Below are positions 45,362-54,791 of a stretch of 64,000 nt of DNA, one piece after another; the stretch's first letter is position 1; each line of letters opens with the position of its first letter. The stretch covers positions 1 through 64,000 of the forward strand of contig SUZK01000003.1 in assembly GCA_015059955.1 (NCBI GenBank), written 5' to 3'. The notes under the pieces were generated by a model. It saw only the letters and a program-made list of their open reading frames with translations, searched no databases and was not told the origin of the DNA. Both the position numbers and the translations under genes were made by a program. This stretch comes from Rikenellaceae bacterium (GTDB lineage: Bacteria > Bacteroidota > Bacteroidia > Bacteroidales > Rikenellaceae).

Positions 45362-45392
45362 TTTGCATATTAATAAATATGGTATATCTTTG
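45362..45392 (+). promoter_or_regulatory. Promoter of the tRNA-Ala gene
   Basis: TTTG (45362-45365), 19 nt, TATCTTTG (45385-45392), ten nt before the mature tRNA. Confidence 0.75.
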
Positions 45393-45402
45393 CAACGCAA
45401 TT

Positions 45403-45476
45403 GGGGGTTTAGCTCAGTTGGTTAGAGCGCTTGCATGGCATGCAAGAGGTCGTGAGTTCGAATCTCATATCCTCCA
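45403..45476 (+). tRNA. tRNA-Ala (anticodon GGC)
   Basis: A full cloverleaf: acceptor GGGGGTT/ATCCTCC with the alanine identity pair G3-U70, D-stem GCTC/GAGC, anticodon stem CTTGC/GCAAG around ATGGCAT (anticodon GGC), T-stem GTGAG/CTCAT with TTCGAAT, and discriminator A. There is one U-U mismatch in the acceptor (position 6-67). CCA is not encoded. It reads GCC and GCU alanine codons. Confidence 0.93.
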
Positions 45477-45537
45477 CAAACTAAGACGACATCAGTCGTC
45501 TTTTTTTTGTGGTGATATGTGATTTGCATGAACGACC
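45458..45537 (+). repeat. 80-bp direct repeat, left copy (3' end of tRNA-Ala)
   Basis: It spans the T-loop and 3' acceptor strand of the tRNA, its terminator and 30 further bases. The copy at 45608-45687 differs at two positions only. Confidence 0.9.
45484..45508 (+). terminator. tRNA-Ala terminator, duplicated downstream
   Basis: AGACGAC-ATCA-GTCGTCT (45484-45501) and eight T. An identical hairpin is at 45634-45658 within the duplicated 80 bp. Confidence 0.85.
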
Positions 45538-45543
45538 TCTTTT

Positions 45544-45585
45544 TTCCTCCTTTCTCAAAGGAGGATAGGTGGAATGTAAATATGA
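45544..45585 (-). repeat. Dispersed hairpin repeat ATATTTACATTCCACC, copy 2
   Basis: Read on the minus strand: ATATTTACATTCCACC, then CCTTTGAGAAAGG, matching the element at 35799-35843. It lies between the two 80-bp repeats. A 16-bp perfect palindrome CCGCGTATATACGCGG follows at 45590-45605. Confidence 0.6.
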
Positions 45586-45607
45586 ATATCCGCGTATATA
45601 CGCGGGG

Positions 45608-45687
45608 TCGAATATCATATCCTCCACAAACTAAGACGACATCAGTCGTCTTTTTTTTGTGGTGATATGTGATTTGCACGAACGACC
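45608..45687 (+). repeat. 80-bp direct repeat, right copy
   Basis: Duplicate of 45458-45537 starting inside the tRNA T-loop sequence, without the rest of the tRNA. It includes a second copy of the terminator. Confidence 0.9.
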
Positions 45688-45747
45688 CCTAAAGCCCTCC
45701 CCAGTGACACGGGTATATAAAAGTATACCCGCGAGATTTTGGGGGCA

Positions 45748-45812
45748 CTACGCTTGCAAGGGCGTAAGCGGAGCTTGCTTGCGAGGGCGGAGCGTAGCTC
45801 CTTGCGAGGGCG
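45748..45812 (+). repeat. GC-rich 12-mer CTTGCRAGGGCG, three copies
   Basis: Copies at 45753-45764, 45778-45789 and 45801-45812, with a further copy at 38431-38442 in another intergenic region. A hairpin CGGGTATA...TATACCCG (45710-45731) precedes them. No gene is seen between 45688 and 45930. Confidence 0.7.
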
Positions 45813-45930
45813 CTTCGCTTAATTCATATAGTCAACGATTACCCAACGTTCACCTTTCAGTTTTCATCTTTTCTCTATACTCTTGTACGCAATGTCCCGC
45901 AAGAGTGTTGTTCGTTTAAGAAATTGTTTC

Positions 45931-45938
45931 TATATTTG
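45931..45938 (+). promoter_or_regulatory. -7 box in front of the structured leader
   Basis: TATATTTG; a GTTG 20 nt upstream (45907-45910) may be the -33 element. Transcription would start near 45942. Confidence 0.5.
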
Positions 45939-45941
45939 TAG

Positions 45942-46196
45942 TGCTATTGAAAAGATAGCAGATATATAGAAAGTGTTTTTCGGTGTCCTTACTTGAAAAT
46001 GTGGAAGTTTTCTGAACTAAGGGATAGACGAACAGCACTCATCTCTTGTATAGCTATGTGGCTATGCACATTTCTTGTGCATACTCCCCATACTATCCAA
46101 GTGTGGGGCATTGTATCGTTTGTTTTAGTTCGGGTCATTCCACAACCTTCAAGTAAACATTCGTAAAATCAACTCCACACTTTCTTATTTATATAA
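45942..46196 (+). ncRNA. Candidate structured RNA: irregular rod with three apical hairpins
   Basis: A 5' hairpin TGCTAT/ATAGCA (45942-45960) is followed by a long imperfect stem: TATATA near 45963 with 46190-46195; AAAGTGT (45970-45976) with ACACTTT (46177-46183); TTACTTGAA..TGTGGAA (45989-46006) with 46138-46156; GAACTAA (46014-46020) with TTAGTTC (46125-46131); ACGA (46028-46031) with TCGT (46116-46119). The apex carries three hairpins: ATAGC/GCTAT (46050-46065), TGCACA/TGTGCA (46065-46081) and CCCCA-ACT/AGT-TGGGG (46086-46108). It is either the 5' leader of the second kinase gene or a separate RNA. I cannot assign it to 6S RNA, tmRNA or any riboswitch class. Confidence 0.5.
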
Positions 46197-46243
46197 CCCA
46201 CCGTGCAGGGGTTGATACGGGAATATAGCTAACTACAAACAAA

Positions 46244-47899
46244 ATGAGACTGCAAACTGGCACATTTTTGCAAGGCGATAAGTATCGCATTATAGATGTC
46301 CTCGGTCAGGGTGGCTTCGGCATCACATATCTTGCCGAGCAAGTTATGGCCGAGCGCAAGGTATGCATCAAGGAGTTCTTCCCTAAGGAGTACTACAACC
46401 GCGACGAGGATTCGCGCAGCATATCTCTCGGTTCGCAGGGCAGCGCCGAGATTATGGACCTATACAAGGCTAAGTTTATCAAGGAGGCTAAGACCATCGC
46501 CAAGCTCGACCATCCAAATATCATCCATATTTTCGACGTCTTCGCCGAGAATAACACCGCCTACTACGTTATGGAGTATATCGAGGGCGAGTCGCTAAGC
46601 GCTCTTGTCAAGGAGCATGGTGCCCTCTCGGAGGGCGAGGCCGTAGGCTATATCAAGCAAGTTGCTGCCGCTTTGGGTAATATCCACGAGCAGAGGATTA
46701 TGCACTTAGACATTAAGCCTGCCAACATCATGCTGCGCAAGGCTGATGGCAAACCCGTCTTGATTGACTTCGGTCTCTCGAAGCAGTACGACGCCGAGGG
46801 CAACCAGACAAGCTCTACGCCCGTGGGTATCAGTGCCGGCTACGCACCTATGGAGCAGTATCAGCAGGGCGGTGTCAAGGAGTTCTCGCCCGAGACCGAC
46901 ATCTACTCGCTCGGTGCTACATTATACTACTTGGTTACTGGCTGTGTGCCACCTCAGGCTGCTGCCATTGTTGACGATGGTCTACCCGAGTTGCCCGCGC
47001 ACCTATCGGCAAATGTACGCAAAGCCATCGAGCGCTCGATGGAGGTACAGCGCAAGAGTCGCCCTCAGAACGTCAATGAGCTTTTGGCTCTACTTGACAG
47101 TAATGTAGACGATGAGGCAACACGTATATCGCCTAACGACGCTACAACAGATAGCTCAAAACATGAGGAGCAAATAGCGGAAACACCTAAGCCAGAGCAG
47201 AAGACAAAGATAGTACAGAAAGCCATGTCAGAGAAAAACAAGCTACCTAAGTCTAAGAGAATATGGGGCTTAATAGTTGTTGTCGTAGTGGCAATTATTG
47301 GAATTATAACCTTTACCTGCGGAGATAATGATAGTAGTGATGGAGCAGAGAATGTAGCCAACAATTACGCTGAGATGATTGCCCAGGGTCTCGGCCGTGA
47401 TGGCATATATATGGTTGGAGACTACTATAATCGCGATGGCAAGAAGGGCGTTGTATTTGAGGTATGGGATGGTGGTCGTCACGGCAAGATTGTCTCTTTG
47501 AACGAAGCCCATTTGCCATGGTGCACAGTTAATCAGTATAACAAAAATATTAAGGTGGGCACATCAGACCACGATAATGGCAAGGTGAACACCGACAAAG
47601 TTATGAGACTAAACTCTCGAGATGAGTATACTGCGTTTGTATGGTGTCGTGAGTTGGGCGAGGAGTGGTATTTACCGGCTGTGCAAGAGTTGGTAACACT
47701 TAGCCACAACCATGATAAGGTAAATATGGCTCTTGAAACACATGGAGTAGACATGAACAGCGGCACGTATATATCATCAACAGAGCATATTAGTTCGCCA
47801 ACATCCCGTGTTTGGGTTGTTTACATCGGATATTCGAATGATCCTTCATCAATTGAAAAGCAAAGCCACCAATATGTACGCGCTGTTTCTACTTTTTAA
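46244..47899 (+). CDS. Transmembrane Ser/Thr protein kinase with C-terminal sensor domain (paralogue)
   Basis: 551 residues, a close relative of the kinase at 36139. Kinase domain about 8-285 with GQGGFG in the Gly-rich loop, the Lys in VCIKEFFPKEYY, HLDIKPAN, DFGLSK and FSPETDIYSLG. A charged linker leads to one membrane helix (about 340-358), then almost directly to the DUF1566/Lcl_C-type domain (about 375-551; GRDGIYMVGDYYNRDGKKG, WYLPAVQELVTL, YISSTEH, YVRAVSTF). The coiled-coil stalk of the paralogue is missing. The HRD arginine is replaced by Leu in both kinases (HLD). It is preceded by the structured element and ends at a strong terminator. Confidence 0.88.
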   Translation: MRLQTGTFLQGDKYRIIDVLGQGGFGITYLAEQVMAERKVCIKEFFPKEYYNRDEDSRSISLGSQGSAEIMDLYKAKFIKEAKTIAKLDHPNIIHIFDVFAENNTAYYVMEYIEGESLSALVKEHGALSEGEAVGYIKQVAAALGNIHEQRIMHLDIKPANIMLRKADGKPVLIDFGLSKQYDAEGNQTSSTPVGISAGYAPMEQYQQGGVKEFSPETDIYSLGATLYYLVTGCVPPQAAAIVDDGLPELPAHLSANVRKAIERSMEVQRKSRPQNVNELLALLDSNVDDEATRISPNDATTDSSKHEEQIAETPKPEQKTKIVQKAMSEKNKLPKSKRIWGLIVVVVVAIIGIITFTCGDNDSSDGAENVANNYAEMIAQGLGRDGIYMVGDYYNRDGKKGVVFEVWDGGRHGKIVSLNEAHLPWCTVNQYNKNIKVGTSDHDNGKVNTDKVMRLNSRDEYTAFVWCRELGEEWYLPAVQELVTLSHNHDKVNMALETHGVDMNSGTYISSTEHISSPTSRVWVVYIGYSNDPSSIEKQSHQYVRAVSTF

Positions 47900-47938
47900 G
47901 AGTTAAACTTGTCGATAGCGACAACTTTTACTCCTAAC

Positions 47939-47977
47939 AAATAATGGGATGACATTTTTTAAGTCATCCCATTATTT
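47939..47977. terminator. Bidirectional terminator between the kinase and gpmI
   Basis: 15-bp perfect stem AAATAATGGGATGAC / GTCATCCCATTATTT with a 9-nt loop, between convergent genes. Confidence 0.85.
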
Positions 47978-48012
47978 ATATATTGGTTGAGAAATCAACC
48001 GCGACTTATCTA

Positions 48013-49539
48013 TTACTTGTACTCGACAAGTGACTCGCCGGTCATCTCGGCAGGCTTTGCCAAGCCCATCAAATCGAGAACCGTAGGAGCAACGTCAGCC
48101 AAGATACCATCCTTGACCTTGGCTACCCTATCCGATACAACAACGATAGGCACAGGATTCAACGAGTGAGCCGTATTTGGCGAGCCGTCAGCATTGATAG
48201 CGTTATCGGCATTACCATGGTCAGCAATCTGAACAACCTCATAGCCATTCTTCTTAGCTGCCTCAACGACATCCTTAACGCACTCGTCAACAGCCTTGAC
48301 AGCCTTCTCGATAGCCTCATAGACGCCTGTATGGCCAACCATATCGCCATTAGCGAAGTTCAAACAGATGAAGTCGTACTTCTGCTCACCAAGAGCCTCA
48401 ACGAGTTTATCCTTAACCTCGTATGCCGACATCTCGGGCTGAAGGTCATAGGTAGCGACCTTAGGCGAGGCAACCAAGATACGCTCCTCCTCAGCAAACT
48501 TATCCTCGCGGCCACCATTGAGGAAGAAGGTGACGTGTGCGTACTTCTCGGTCTCGGCGATGCGCAACTGCTTCAAACCCTGGTTAGCGATATACTCGCC
48601 GATAGTATTAGGCACGTTCTCCTTATCGAAGAGGATGTGCAAGCCCTCGAACTTAGCATCGTATGGGGTCATGCAGCAGTAGTACAAAGGCATGGTGTGC
48701 ATACCCTCCTCAGGCATATCCTGCTGTGTGAGCACGATGGTAAGCTCCTTGGCGCGGTCGTTACGATAGTTGAAGAAGATAACGACATCGTTAGGCTTGA
48801 TGGTGCCGATAGCATTGCCCTCAGCATCGACGTTTACGATAGGCTTAACGAACTCGTCGGTGACGCCCTCGTCGTATGACTTCTGCATGGCCTCAACCAT
48901 ATTCGTCGACTTCTCGCCAACGCCATCAACAAGCTGGTCGTAGGCAATCTTTACACGCTCCCAGCGCTTATCGCGGTCCATAGCGTAGTAGCGGCCGATG
49001 ATAGAGGCAATCTTACCTGTCGACTTTGCCATGTGCTCCTCCAATGCGGCGATAAAGCCCTTACCACTGCGTGGGTCGGTATCACGACCATCCATAAAGC
49101 AGTGTACAAAGGTGTTCTCGATGCCATAGTGCTTCGATATATCGCACAACTTGAAGAGGTGGTCGAGTGATGAGTGAACACCACCATCCGACACCAAGCC
49201 CATGAAGTGTACATTCACGCCATTAGCCTTGGCATACTCGAAGGCTGCAACAACCTCCCTATTCTCAAGGATTGAGTTATCGCGGCAAGCACGGTTAATC
49301 TTAACGAGGTCCTGGTATACAACGCGACCAGCACCAATATTAAGGTGGCCCACCTCCGAGTTACCCATCTGGCCCTCTGGCAAGCCTACATTCTCACCAT
49401 CGGTCTTAAGCTCTGCGTGGGGATACTGCGCCGTCATTGCCTCAATGTAGGCGGGATGCATCGAGTAGATGACGTCCGACTTAGAGTGGTCGCCATTGCC
49501 CCAACCATCCAATATCATCAATAAAACCTTATTGCTCAT
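48013..49539 (-). CDS. gpmI: 2,3-bisphosphoglycerate-independent phosphoglycerate mutase
   Basis: Interconverts 3- and 2-phosphoglycerate in glycolysis with two manganese ions and a phosphoserine intermediate. At 508 residues it is full length. It has the metal-binding Asp11 in MILDGWGNG, the nucleophile Ser61 in [26 protein letters not shown], the substrate-binding insert with DGRDTDP, and the C-terminal metal site [12 protein letters not shown] and IADHGNAD. It follows alaS by 22 nt and is probably co-transcribed. Confidence 0.96.
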   Translation of the reverse strand: MSNKVLLMILDGWGNGDHSKSDVIYSMHPAYIEAMTAQYPHAELKTDGENVGLPEGQMGNSEVGHLNIGAGRVVYQDLVKINRACRDNSILENREVVAAFEYAKANGVNVHFMGLVSDGGVHSSLDHLFKLCDISKHYGIENTFVHCFMDGRDTDPRSGKGFIAALEEHMAKSTGKIASIIGRYYAMDRDKRWERVKIAYDQLVDGVGEKSTNMVEAMQKSYDEGVTDEFVKPIVNVDAEGNAIGTIKPNDVVIFFNYRNDRAKELTIVLTQQDMPEEGMHTMPLYYCCMTPYDAKFEGLHILFDKENVPNTIGEYIANQGLKQLRIAETEKYAHVTFFLNGGREDKFAEEERILVASPKVATYDLQPEMSAYEVKDKLVEALGEQKYDFICLNFANGDMVGHTGVYEAIEKAVKAVDECVKDVVEAAKKNGYEVVQIADHGNADNAINADGSPNTAHSLNPVPIVVVSDRVAKVKDGILADVAPTVLDLMGLAKPAEMTGESLVEYK

Positions 49540-49561
49540 AATTGAATAAATCGTTATTTTG

Positions 49562-52177
49562 TTACTTTATCTTCTCCATAATCAACTCAACGGCCTTGTC
49601 TACGGCAGCCTGCAAGCCGTCGACATTCTTACCACCAGCCATAGCGTAGTGCTTCTGACCACCGCCACCACCGTTAATGAGCTTGGCAGCCTCACGAACA
49701 GTAGCACCCGCATCAGCACCAGCAGCTACCATATCGTCTGAGAGCATGATGTTAAGTGTAGGCTTGCCATCGAAGAGGTTACCTACGACCATCACCAAGC
49801 GCTCTGATACGCGCTGACGCAAAGCAAATGCCAAATCCTTCATCAACTCAGGAGTGTGCTTTGCGGTGTGCGAGATGAGAATCACACCATTTGTAGGCTG
49901 TGTGCTTGCAGCAAGGTGCTCGGCAATCTGAGCAACCTTCTCCTTGCGCATCTCCTCAATCTCACGGCCAAGAGCGGCATTATTCTCGGCCATCTTCTCG
50001 ATAGCCTGAACGAGCTTAGGATTGTGGACAATCTGCTCGATAGACGAGATGACATCCTGTGCAGCATATACAAGGTTCTCGGCAGCATCGCCAGTAATAG
50101 CCTCGATACGACGTACACCCGCAGAAATAGCGCTCTCAGAGATAATCTTGAAGAGACCAATAGTACCTGTTGCCGAGGTGTGAGTACCACCACACAACTC
50201 GGTCGATGGACCGAAGTTCACGATACGCACCCTATCGCCATACTTCTCACCGAAGAGCATGATAGCGCCAGCGGCCTCGGCCTCAGCCATGGTAGCCTCG
50301 CGGTTCTCGACGAGTGGATAGTTCTGACGAACGAGCTTATTTACAAGGCGCTCAACCTCGCGGAGCTCCTCCGACGTCACCTTCTGGAAGTGCGAGAAGT
50401 CGAAGCGTAAGCCCTGAGGCGTTACCATCGAGCCCTTCTGCTCTACGTGAGTACCAAGAACGGTACGCAACGCGTAGTCTACAAGGTGGGTTGCGGTATG
50501 GTTGTTTGCGGCCTGCTGGCGAGCCTCGGCGTTAACAACAGCGCGGAACTCGGCAGCTGGGTTCTCAGGAAGCTGCTTTGCGATGTGGATGATAAGACCA
50601 TTCTCCTTCTCAGTAGCAACAATCTCTATCTTCTCGTTAGCGCTCTCGATATAGCCGATATCACCAATCTGACCACCCGAGTTACCATAGAATGGCGTGT
50701 GGTCAAAGACGAGCTGGTATGTCACGTTGTTCTTAGACTTAACACGGCGGTAGCGAGCGATGCGGATGTCGGCCTCAAGGTTATCGTAGCCAATAAACTC
50801 GCTCTCCTTGATAGAGATAATCTCCTGCCAGTCGTCGATATCCTGCTGTGCAGCGTTACGCGAGCGCTCCTTCTGCACCTGCAACTCATTCTCGAACTCC
50901 TCGATGTCGACCTCAACACCCTGCTCACGAGCGATAAGCTCGGTAAGGTCGATAGGGAAACCGTAGGTATCGTACAACACAAAGGCATCCTTACCCGAAA
51001 TCTTGCCATTTGCCGACTTCTTGATAACGCCCTCCAAGAGGTTGATACCTGTTGCAAGTGTGCGGAGGAATGATGCCTCCTCCTCCTCGATAACGCGCTC
51101 GATGAGGATCTGCTGTGCCACGAGCTCTGGGAACTGGTGACCCATCTGCTTCACAAGACCATCGACAAGCTTGCAGATGAATGGCTCGGTGAAGCCCAAA
51201 TATGTATAGCCGTAGCGCACGGCACGGCGCAAGATACGGCGAATTACGTATCCGGCCTTAGCATTAGCTGGAAGCTGACCATCGGCAATAGAGAACGAAA
51301 TAGCACGAAGGTGGTCGGCGATAACACGCATTGCCACATCGGCCTTCTCATCCTTGCCATACTCTCTACCCGAGAGTGCAGCGATGCGAGCAATCGTAGG
51401 CTGGAAGACGTCGGTATCGTAGTTCGACTTCTTGCCCTGCAAAATCATACAAAGGCGCTCGAAACCCATACCTGTATCTACGTTCTTTGCTGGCAGTGGG
51501 TCCAACGAACCATTAGCCTTGCGGTTAAACTGCATGAAGACAAGGTTCCAAATCTCGATAACCTGAGGATGGCTCATGTTCACCATCTCGCGGCCAGGAA
51601 TCTTGGCTACCTCCTCAGCGTCGCGCAAGTCAAAGTGAATTTCACTACATGGACCACATGGGCCTGTCTCGCCCATCTCCCAGAAGTTATCCTTCTTGTT
51701 ACCACGGATGATGTGGTCCTCTGGCAGGAACTGCCTCCAGTAGTCGTATGCCTCCTGGTCGAAGGGCACGCCATCCTCCTCGCTACCCTCAAATACGGTA
51801 GCATACATGCGGCTCTTGTCGAGTTTGTATACCTCGGTGAGAAGCTCCCATGCCCACTCGATAGCCTCCTTCTTGAAGTAGTCGCCATATGACCAGTTGC
51901 CGAGCATCTCGAACATGGTGTGGTGATAGGTATCGTGACCTACCTCCTCCAAGTCGTTGTGCTTACCCGACACACGCAAACACTTCTGGGTGTCTGCAAC
52001 ACGGGGATATTTGCGAGGTGCATTGCCAAGGAAGATATCCTTGAACTGGTTCATACCTGCGTTGGTAAACATCAATGTAGGGTCGTTCTTCACGACCATT
52101 GGAGCCGAAGCAACAATCTCGTGCTGCTTGCTTCGGAAGAAGTCCAAAAATGCCTGTCTTACTTGATTCGATTCCAT
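49562..52177 (-). CDS. alaS: Alanyl-tRNA synthetase
   Basis: Charges tRNA-Ala with alanine, recognising the G3-U70 pair (a tRNA-Ala gene lies 4 kb away). The 871 residues comprise the class II catalytic core ([33 protein letters not shown] at the N-terminus), the editing domain with the zinc motif NHTATHL...[10 protein letters not shown], and the C-Ala domain ([27 protein letters not shown]). Domain order and length are standard for bacteria. Confidence 0.97.
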   Translation of the reverse strand: MESNQVRQAFLDFFRSKQHEIVASAPMVVKNDPTLMFTNAGMNQFKDIFLGNAPRKYPRVADTQKCLRVSGKHNDLEEVGHDTYHHTMFEMLGNWSYGDYFKKEAIEWAWELLTEVYKLDKSRMYATVFEGSEEDGVPFDQEAYDYWRQFLPEDHIIRGNKKDNFWEMGETGPCGPCSEIHFDLRDAEEVAKIPGREMVNMSHPQVIEIWNLVFMQFNRKANGSLDPLPAKNVDTGMGFERLCMILQGKKSNYDTDVFQPTIARIAALSGREYGKDEKADVAMRVIADHLRAISFSIADGQLPANAKAGYVIRRILRRAVRYGYTYLGFTEPFICKLVDGLVKQMGHQFPELVAQQILIERVIEEEEASFLRTLATGINLLEGVIKKSANGKISGKDAFVLYDTYGFPIDLTELIAREQGVEVDIEEFENELQVQKERSRNAAQQDIDDWQEIISIKESEFIGYDNLEADIRIARYRRVKSKNNVTYQLVFDHTPFYGNSGGQIGDIGYIESANEKIEIVATEKENGLIIHIAKQLPENPAAEFRAVVNAEARQQAANNHTATHLVDYALRTVLGTHVEQKGSMVTPQGLRFDFSHFQKVTSEELREVERLVNKLVRQNYPLVENREATMAEAEAAGAIMLFGEKYGDRVRIVNFGPSTELCGGTHTSATGTIGLFKIISESAISAGVRRIEAITGDAAENLVYAAQDVISSIEQIVHNPKLVQAIEKMAENNAALGREIEEMRKEKVAQIAEHLAASTQPTNGVILISHTAKHTPELMKDLAFALRQRVSERLVMVVGNLFDGKPTLNIMLSDDMVAAGADAGATVREAAKLINGGGGGQKHYAMAGGKNVDGLQAAVDKAVELIMEKIK

Positions 52178-52216
52178 ATGTCTTTGTAATTATTTTTTAT
52201 CTATATTTATTACGCG

Positions 52217-52248
52217 GTTGCAAAATTACACAAATTACCTTAATTTTG
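52217..52248. promoter_or_regulatory. Interleaved divergent promoters (alaS and first M23 gene)
   Basis: Plus strand: GTTG (52217-52220), 20 nt, TAATTTTG (52241-52248) for the M23 gene. Minus strand: TAATTTTG at 52221-52228 for alaS. The two sites are back to back in the same 32 bp. Confidence 0.55.
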
Positions 52249-52290
52249 TAGCGCAAAACTGATATTTTTAATATTTTTATTTTTAAACCG

Positions 52291-53241
52291 ATGACAACCA
52301 AGGGCAGCAGCAATAACTTAACGTCAAAAAAAAGGGTTCCTAAGCCCTTGCGCATTGCCCTTAAGTTGGGTATATCGTTGTTTGTTGCCATAGCCCTCAA
52401 CATCGCCATCACATCATTTACCGAGAGTCCCAAGATGTCGAAGATGCACGAGGAACAGCACCTCATTAGAGATAAGTTCTCGGTGCTTCAGCAGAAGATT
52501 GCATCGGCACAACACACCATCGACGAGATTATCCTACGCGACCACCAGATATATCGCCCTCTGCTCGATATTGACACGCTGGATATTCCAGAAGTATACG
52601 CCGAGTATAACAATTCGAAGTACGCCTCTTTGGCATACGACGAGTTATACGGCAACGACATCAAGCAGACATGGCTCAATATTGACCAGCTATCGCGCTC
52701 GATGTACTACGCCTCACTAAGCCTCGACGAGACACAGACACTCGCCGACAACAAGCAGGAGTATACGATGGTGATACCCGCAATATGGCCTATCGACCGC
52801 ACAAAGCTACGCTACATAAGTAGCCTCTATGGTCCACGCGTCCATCCCAAGTTCGGATATGGTCGTATGCACGAGGGTATAGACCTTGCTGCACCTCATG
52901 GCACCGATGTATACGCCACTGGCGATGCAGTTGTAACAAGGGCTAATTGGCAACGCGGATACGGCAATGTCATAGAGCTAAATCATGGCTTCGGCTATCG
53001 CACACGCTACGCTCACCTTCAGAAGGTCTTCGTAAAGAGTGGCGACAGTGTCTCACGAGGAGCGCTAATTGGCACTGTCGGTAGCACCGGTGTATCTACT
53101 GGGCCACACCTCCACTATGAGGTGCACTTCCGTGGCAACCACGTAGACCCAATCAACTACTTTAACAAGGATATTGACACAGCATCATATCGCAATTTGA
53201 TGAATCAGTTAACCCACGATAACAGCCAAAGCAATGACTAA
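52291..53241 (+). CDS. Membrane-anchored M23 family metallopeptidase
   Basis: 316 residues: a short cytoplasmic N-terminus, one membrane helix (about 27-45), a helical coiled-coil region (about 50-150), and a C-terminal LytM/M23 domain (about 175-300). The zinc ligands are in GRMHEGIDLAAP (HxxxD) and the catalytic His in GPHLHYEVHF. It cleaves peptide cross-links or stems in peptidoglycan. Related proteins in Bacteroidota are often called peptidoglycan DD-metalloendopeptidases. It overlaps the second M23 gene by 8 nt. Confidence 0.9.
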   Translation: MTTKGSSNNLTSKKRVPKPLRIALKLGISLFVAIALNIAITSFTESPKMSKMHEEQHLIRDKFSVLQQKIASAQHTIDEIILRDHQIYRPLLDIDTLDIPEVYAEYNNSKYASLAYDELYGNDIKQTWLNIDQLSRSMYYASLSLDETQTLADNKQEYTMVIPAIWPIDRTKLRYISSLYGPRVHPKFGYGRMHEGIDLAAPHGTDVYATGDAVVTRANWQRGYGNVIELNHGFGYRTRYAHLQKVFVKSGDSVSRGALIGTVGSTGVSTGPHLHYEVHFRGNHVDPINYFNKDIDTASYRNLMNQLTHDNSQSND

Positions 53242-54166
53242 CAAAAGAGAGCAGAGTCAAGCTAAACGCAGCTTCATACCGCGCCTATTAAAGGGCTTGG
53301 TATGGTGTGGTATGATATTGTCGTGGTACATCATCATTGCCATCTTCGTCGATATGCCCAGCGAGCACAAGTTGCGACACTCAACAGACAATCTACAAAG
53401 TGAGTACGAGGCGCTTTCAGCGCGCTATGATGAGCTTGACGGAGTGCTATCAAACATCGAGGAGCGCGATGTAAATGTCTCTCGAAAGCTGTTCGAGTCG
53501 AACCCCTATGACCTTGGCGCAATCGACACCCGAAACCAATATTTGCTACAAGAGGAGCTTATCGGCATGAGTAATGAGATGCTTATGGCCAGATTGAAAC
53601 AAGATATGGAGGGTGTGGCACATACGCTCGACAAGTTTAGCAAGTCGTACGATGCACTTAGATACGCCATTGAGAGCGACACCACCGCAAGAAAAAACAT
53701 CCCTGCTATTCAGCCAATTAACAACAAACAACTAACACTACTCGCAGCTGGAAAGAAGCCCCTAATAAACCCCTTCCATCGCATCGAGCGTGAGCACCAT
53801 GGCATCGATTATCTCATACCCGAGGGGACACCTATATTTGCCACAGCAGATGGCACAATCGAGTCGCTATCTGACCAGATATCATCGCGTGGTAAGGCCA
53901 TCGTAGTTGACCATGGCAATGGCTACAAAACATCGTATGGACACCTCTCTAAAATACGCGTCAAGAAGGGTGACAAGGTTAAGCGTGGTGACATCATCGC
54001 CCTATCGGGTAATAGCGGTCTGTCGTTTGCACCACACTTGCACTATGAGGTGATATTTAACAACACTCGTGTAGACCCTATACACTACTTCTTTATGGAG
54101 CTATCACCAGAGGAGTATAAACGCATCAAGCAGATAGCTCTATCAAGCATGCAATCATTCGATTAA
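53234..54166 (+). CDS. Membrane-anchored M23 family metallopeptidase (second)
   Basis: 310 residues with the same plan as the upstream gene: one membrane helix (about 18-40), a coiled-coil segment and an M23 domain with REHHGIDYLIP and APHLHYEVIF intact. In the first part of the domain the usual SxxGxRxxP(F) motif is replaced by KKPLINPFHRIERE, a known variation, but zinc ligands remain. The two peptidases probably act together on septal or side-wall peptidoglycan; the HAD gene follows after 1 nt. Confidence 0.88.
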   Translation: MTNKREQSQAKRSFIPRLLKGLVWCGMILSWYIIIAIFVDMPSEHKLRHSTDNLQSEYEALSARYDELDGVLSNIEERDVNVSRKLFESNPYDLGAIDTRNQYLLQEELIGMSNEMLMARLKQDMEGVAHTLDKFSKSYDALRYAIESDTTARKNIPAIQPINNKQLTLLAAGKKPLINPFHRIEREHHGIDYLIPEGTPIFATADGTIESLSDQISSRGKAIVVDHGNGYKTSYGHLSKIRVKKGDKVKRGDIIALSGNSGLSFAPHLHYEVIFNNTRVDPIHYFFMELSPEEYKRIKQIALSSMQSFD

Positions 54167-54167
54167 G

Positions 54168-54728
54168 ATGGCTCAGTTAAAGTTAATTCTACTCGACTTT
54201 GATGGCACTTTGGTCGATACTCGACATGCCAACGCAGCAGCGTATATAGAGACCTTGGCAGAGGTAGGTATAACCATCACAAAAGAGGAGTATCTATCGC
54301 ACTACTTTGGCGTGCGTTGTATGGAGTTTATGCGCATGGTTGGCATCACCGACGAAACTCAAATCAGACGACTACGAGAGCGCAAAGTCGAGCTTTATCC
54401 GAAGTACTTCGACAGCGTGGTTCTAAACAAGCCTCTATGGGAGTGGTGCGGGATGATGCGCAGCATGGGTAGTAAGGTATGGATAGTGTCTACTGGCCAC
54501 ATAGATAACATCACTAATGTAATGCGGCACTTGAAGTTAGACAGCGGCATTGATGGCATCATATCAGGCGACGAAGTAGCGCGTGCCAAGCCTGCACCAG
54601 ACGCCTTCCTTTTAGCAATGGAGCGCGAGGGAGTCACGCCCGAAGAGACGATAATATTCGAGGACTCGGAGGTAGGTCTCGAAGCTGCAAGACGTAGTGG
54701 TGCAACCTACGTTAAGATTACATTATAG
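54168..54728 (+). CDS. HAD-superfamily phosphatase
   Basis: 186-residue cytoplasmic hydrolase of the haloacid dehalogenase fold with a helical cap of the phosphoglycolate phosphatase/beta-phosphoglucomutase type. All four motifs are visible: LLDFDGTLVDT (I, nucleophile Asp near 9), VSTGH (II), KPAPDAFL (III) and IFEDSEVGLEAA (IV). The substrate cannot be told. It is slightly short for the group. Co-transcribed with the two M23 genes. Confidence 0.88.
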   Translation: MAQLKLILLDFDGTLVDTRHANAAAYIETLAEVGITITKEEYLSHYFGVRCMEFMRMVGITDETQIRRLRERKVELYPKYFDSVVLNKPLWEWCGMMRSMGSKVWIVSTGHIDNITNVMRHLKLDSGIDGIISGDEVARAKPAPDAFLLAMEREGVTPEETIIFEDSEVGLEAARRSGATYVKITL

Positions 54729-54791
54729 TGCAACATTGGTTTACAAAATGGTTCGATTGAACCATCAAAAGTTAAAAAGTGGTGATTATAG

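Noticed and set aside
45422..45679. 85-residue minus-strand open frame with a repeated HHKKKTTDVVLVCGGY segment
   Set aside because: It is the reverse complement of tRNA-Ala and of the duplicated tRNA 3' end, a well-known source of false proteins.
45942..46196. 6S RNA, tmRNA or RNase P RNA identity for the structured leader
   Set aside because: The rod shape and length resemble 6S RNA, but I see no tag frame or tRNA-like ends (tmRNA), no RNase P core motifs, and the three-hairpin apex does not fit 6S; left unassigned.
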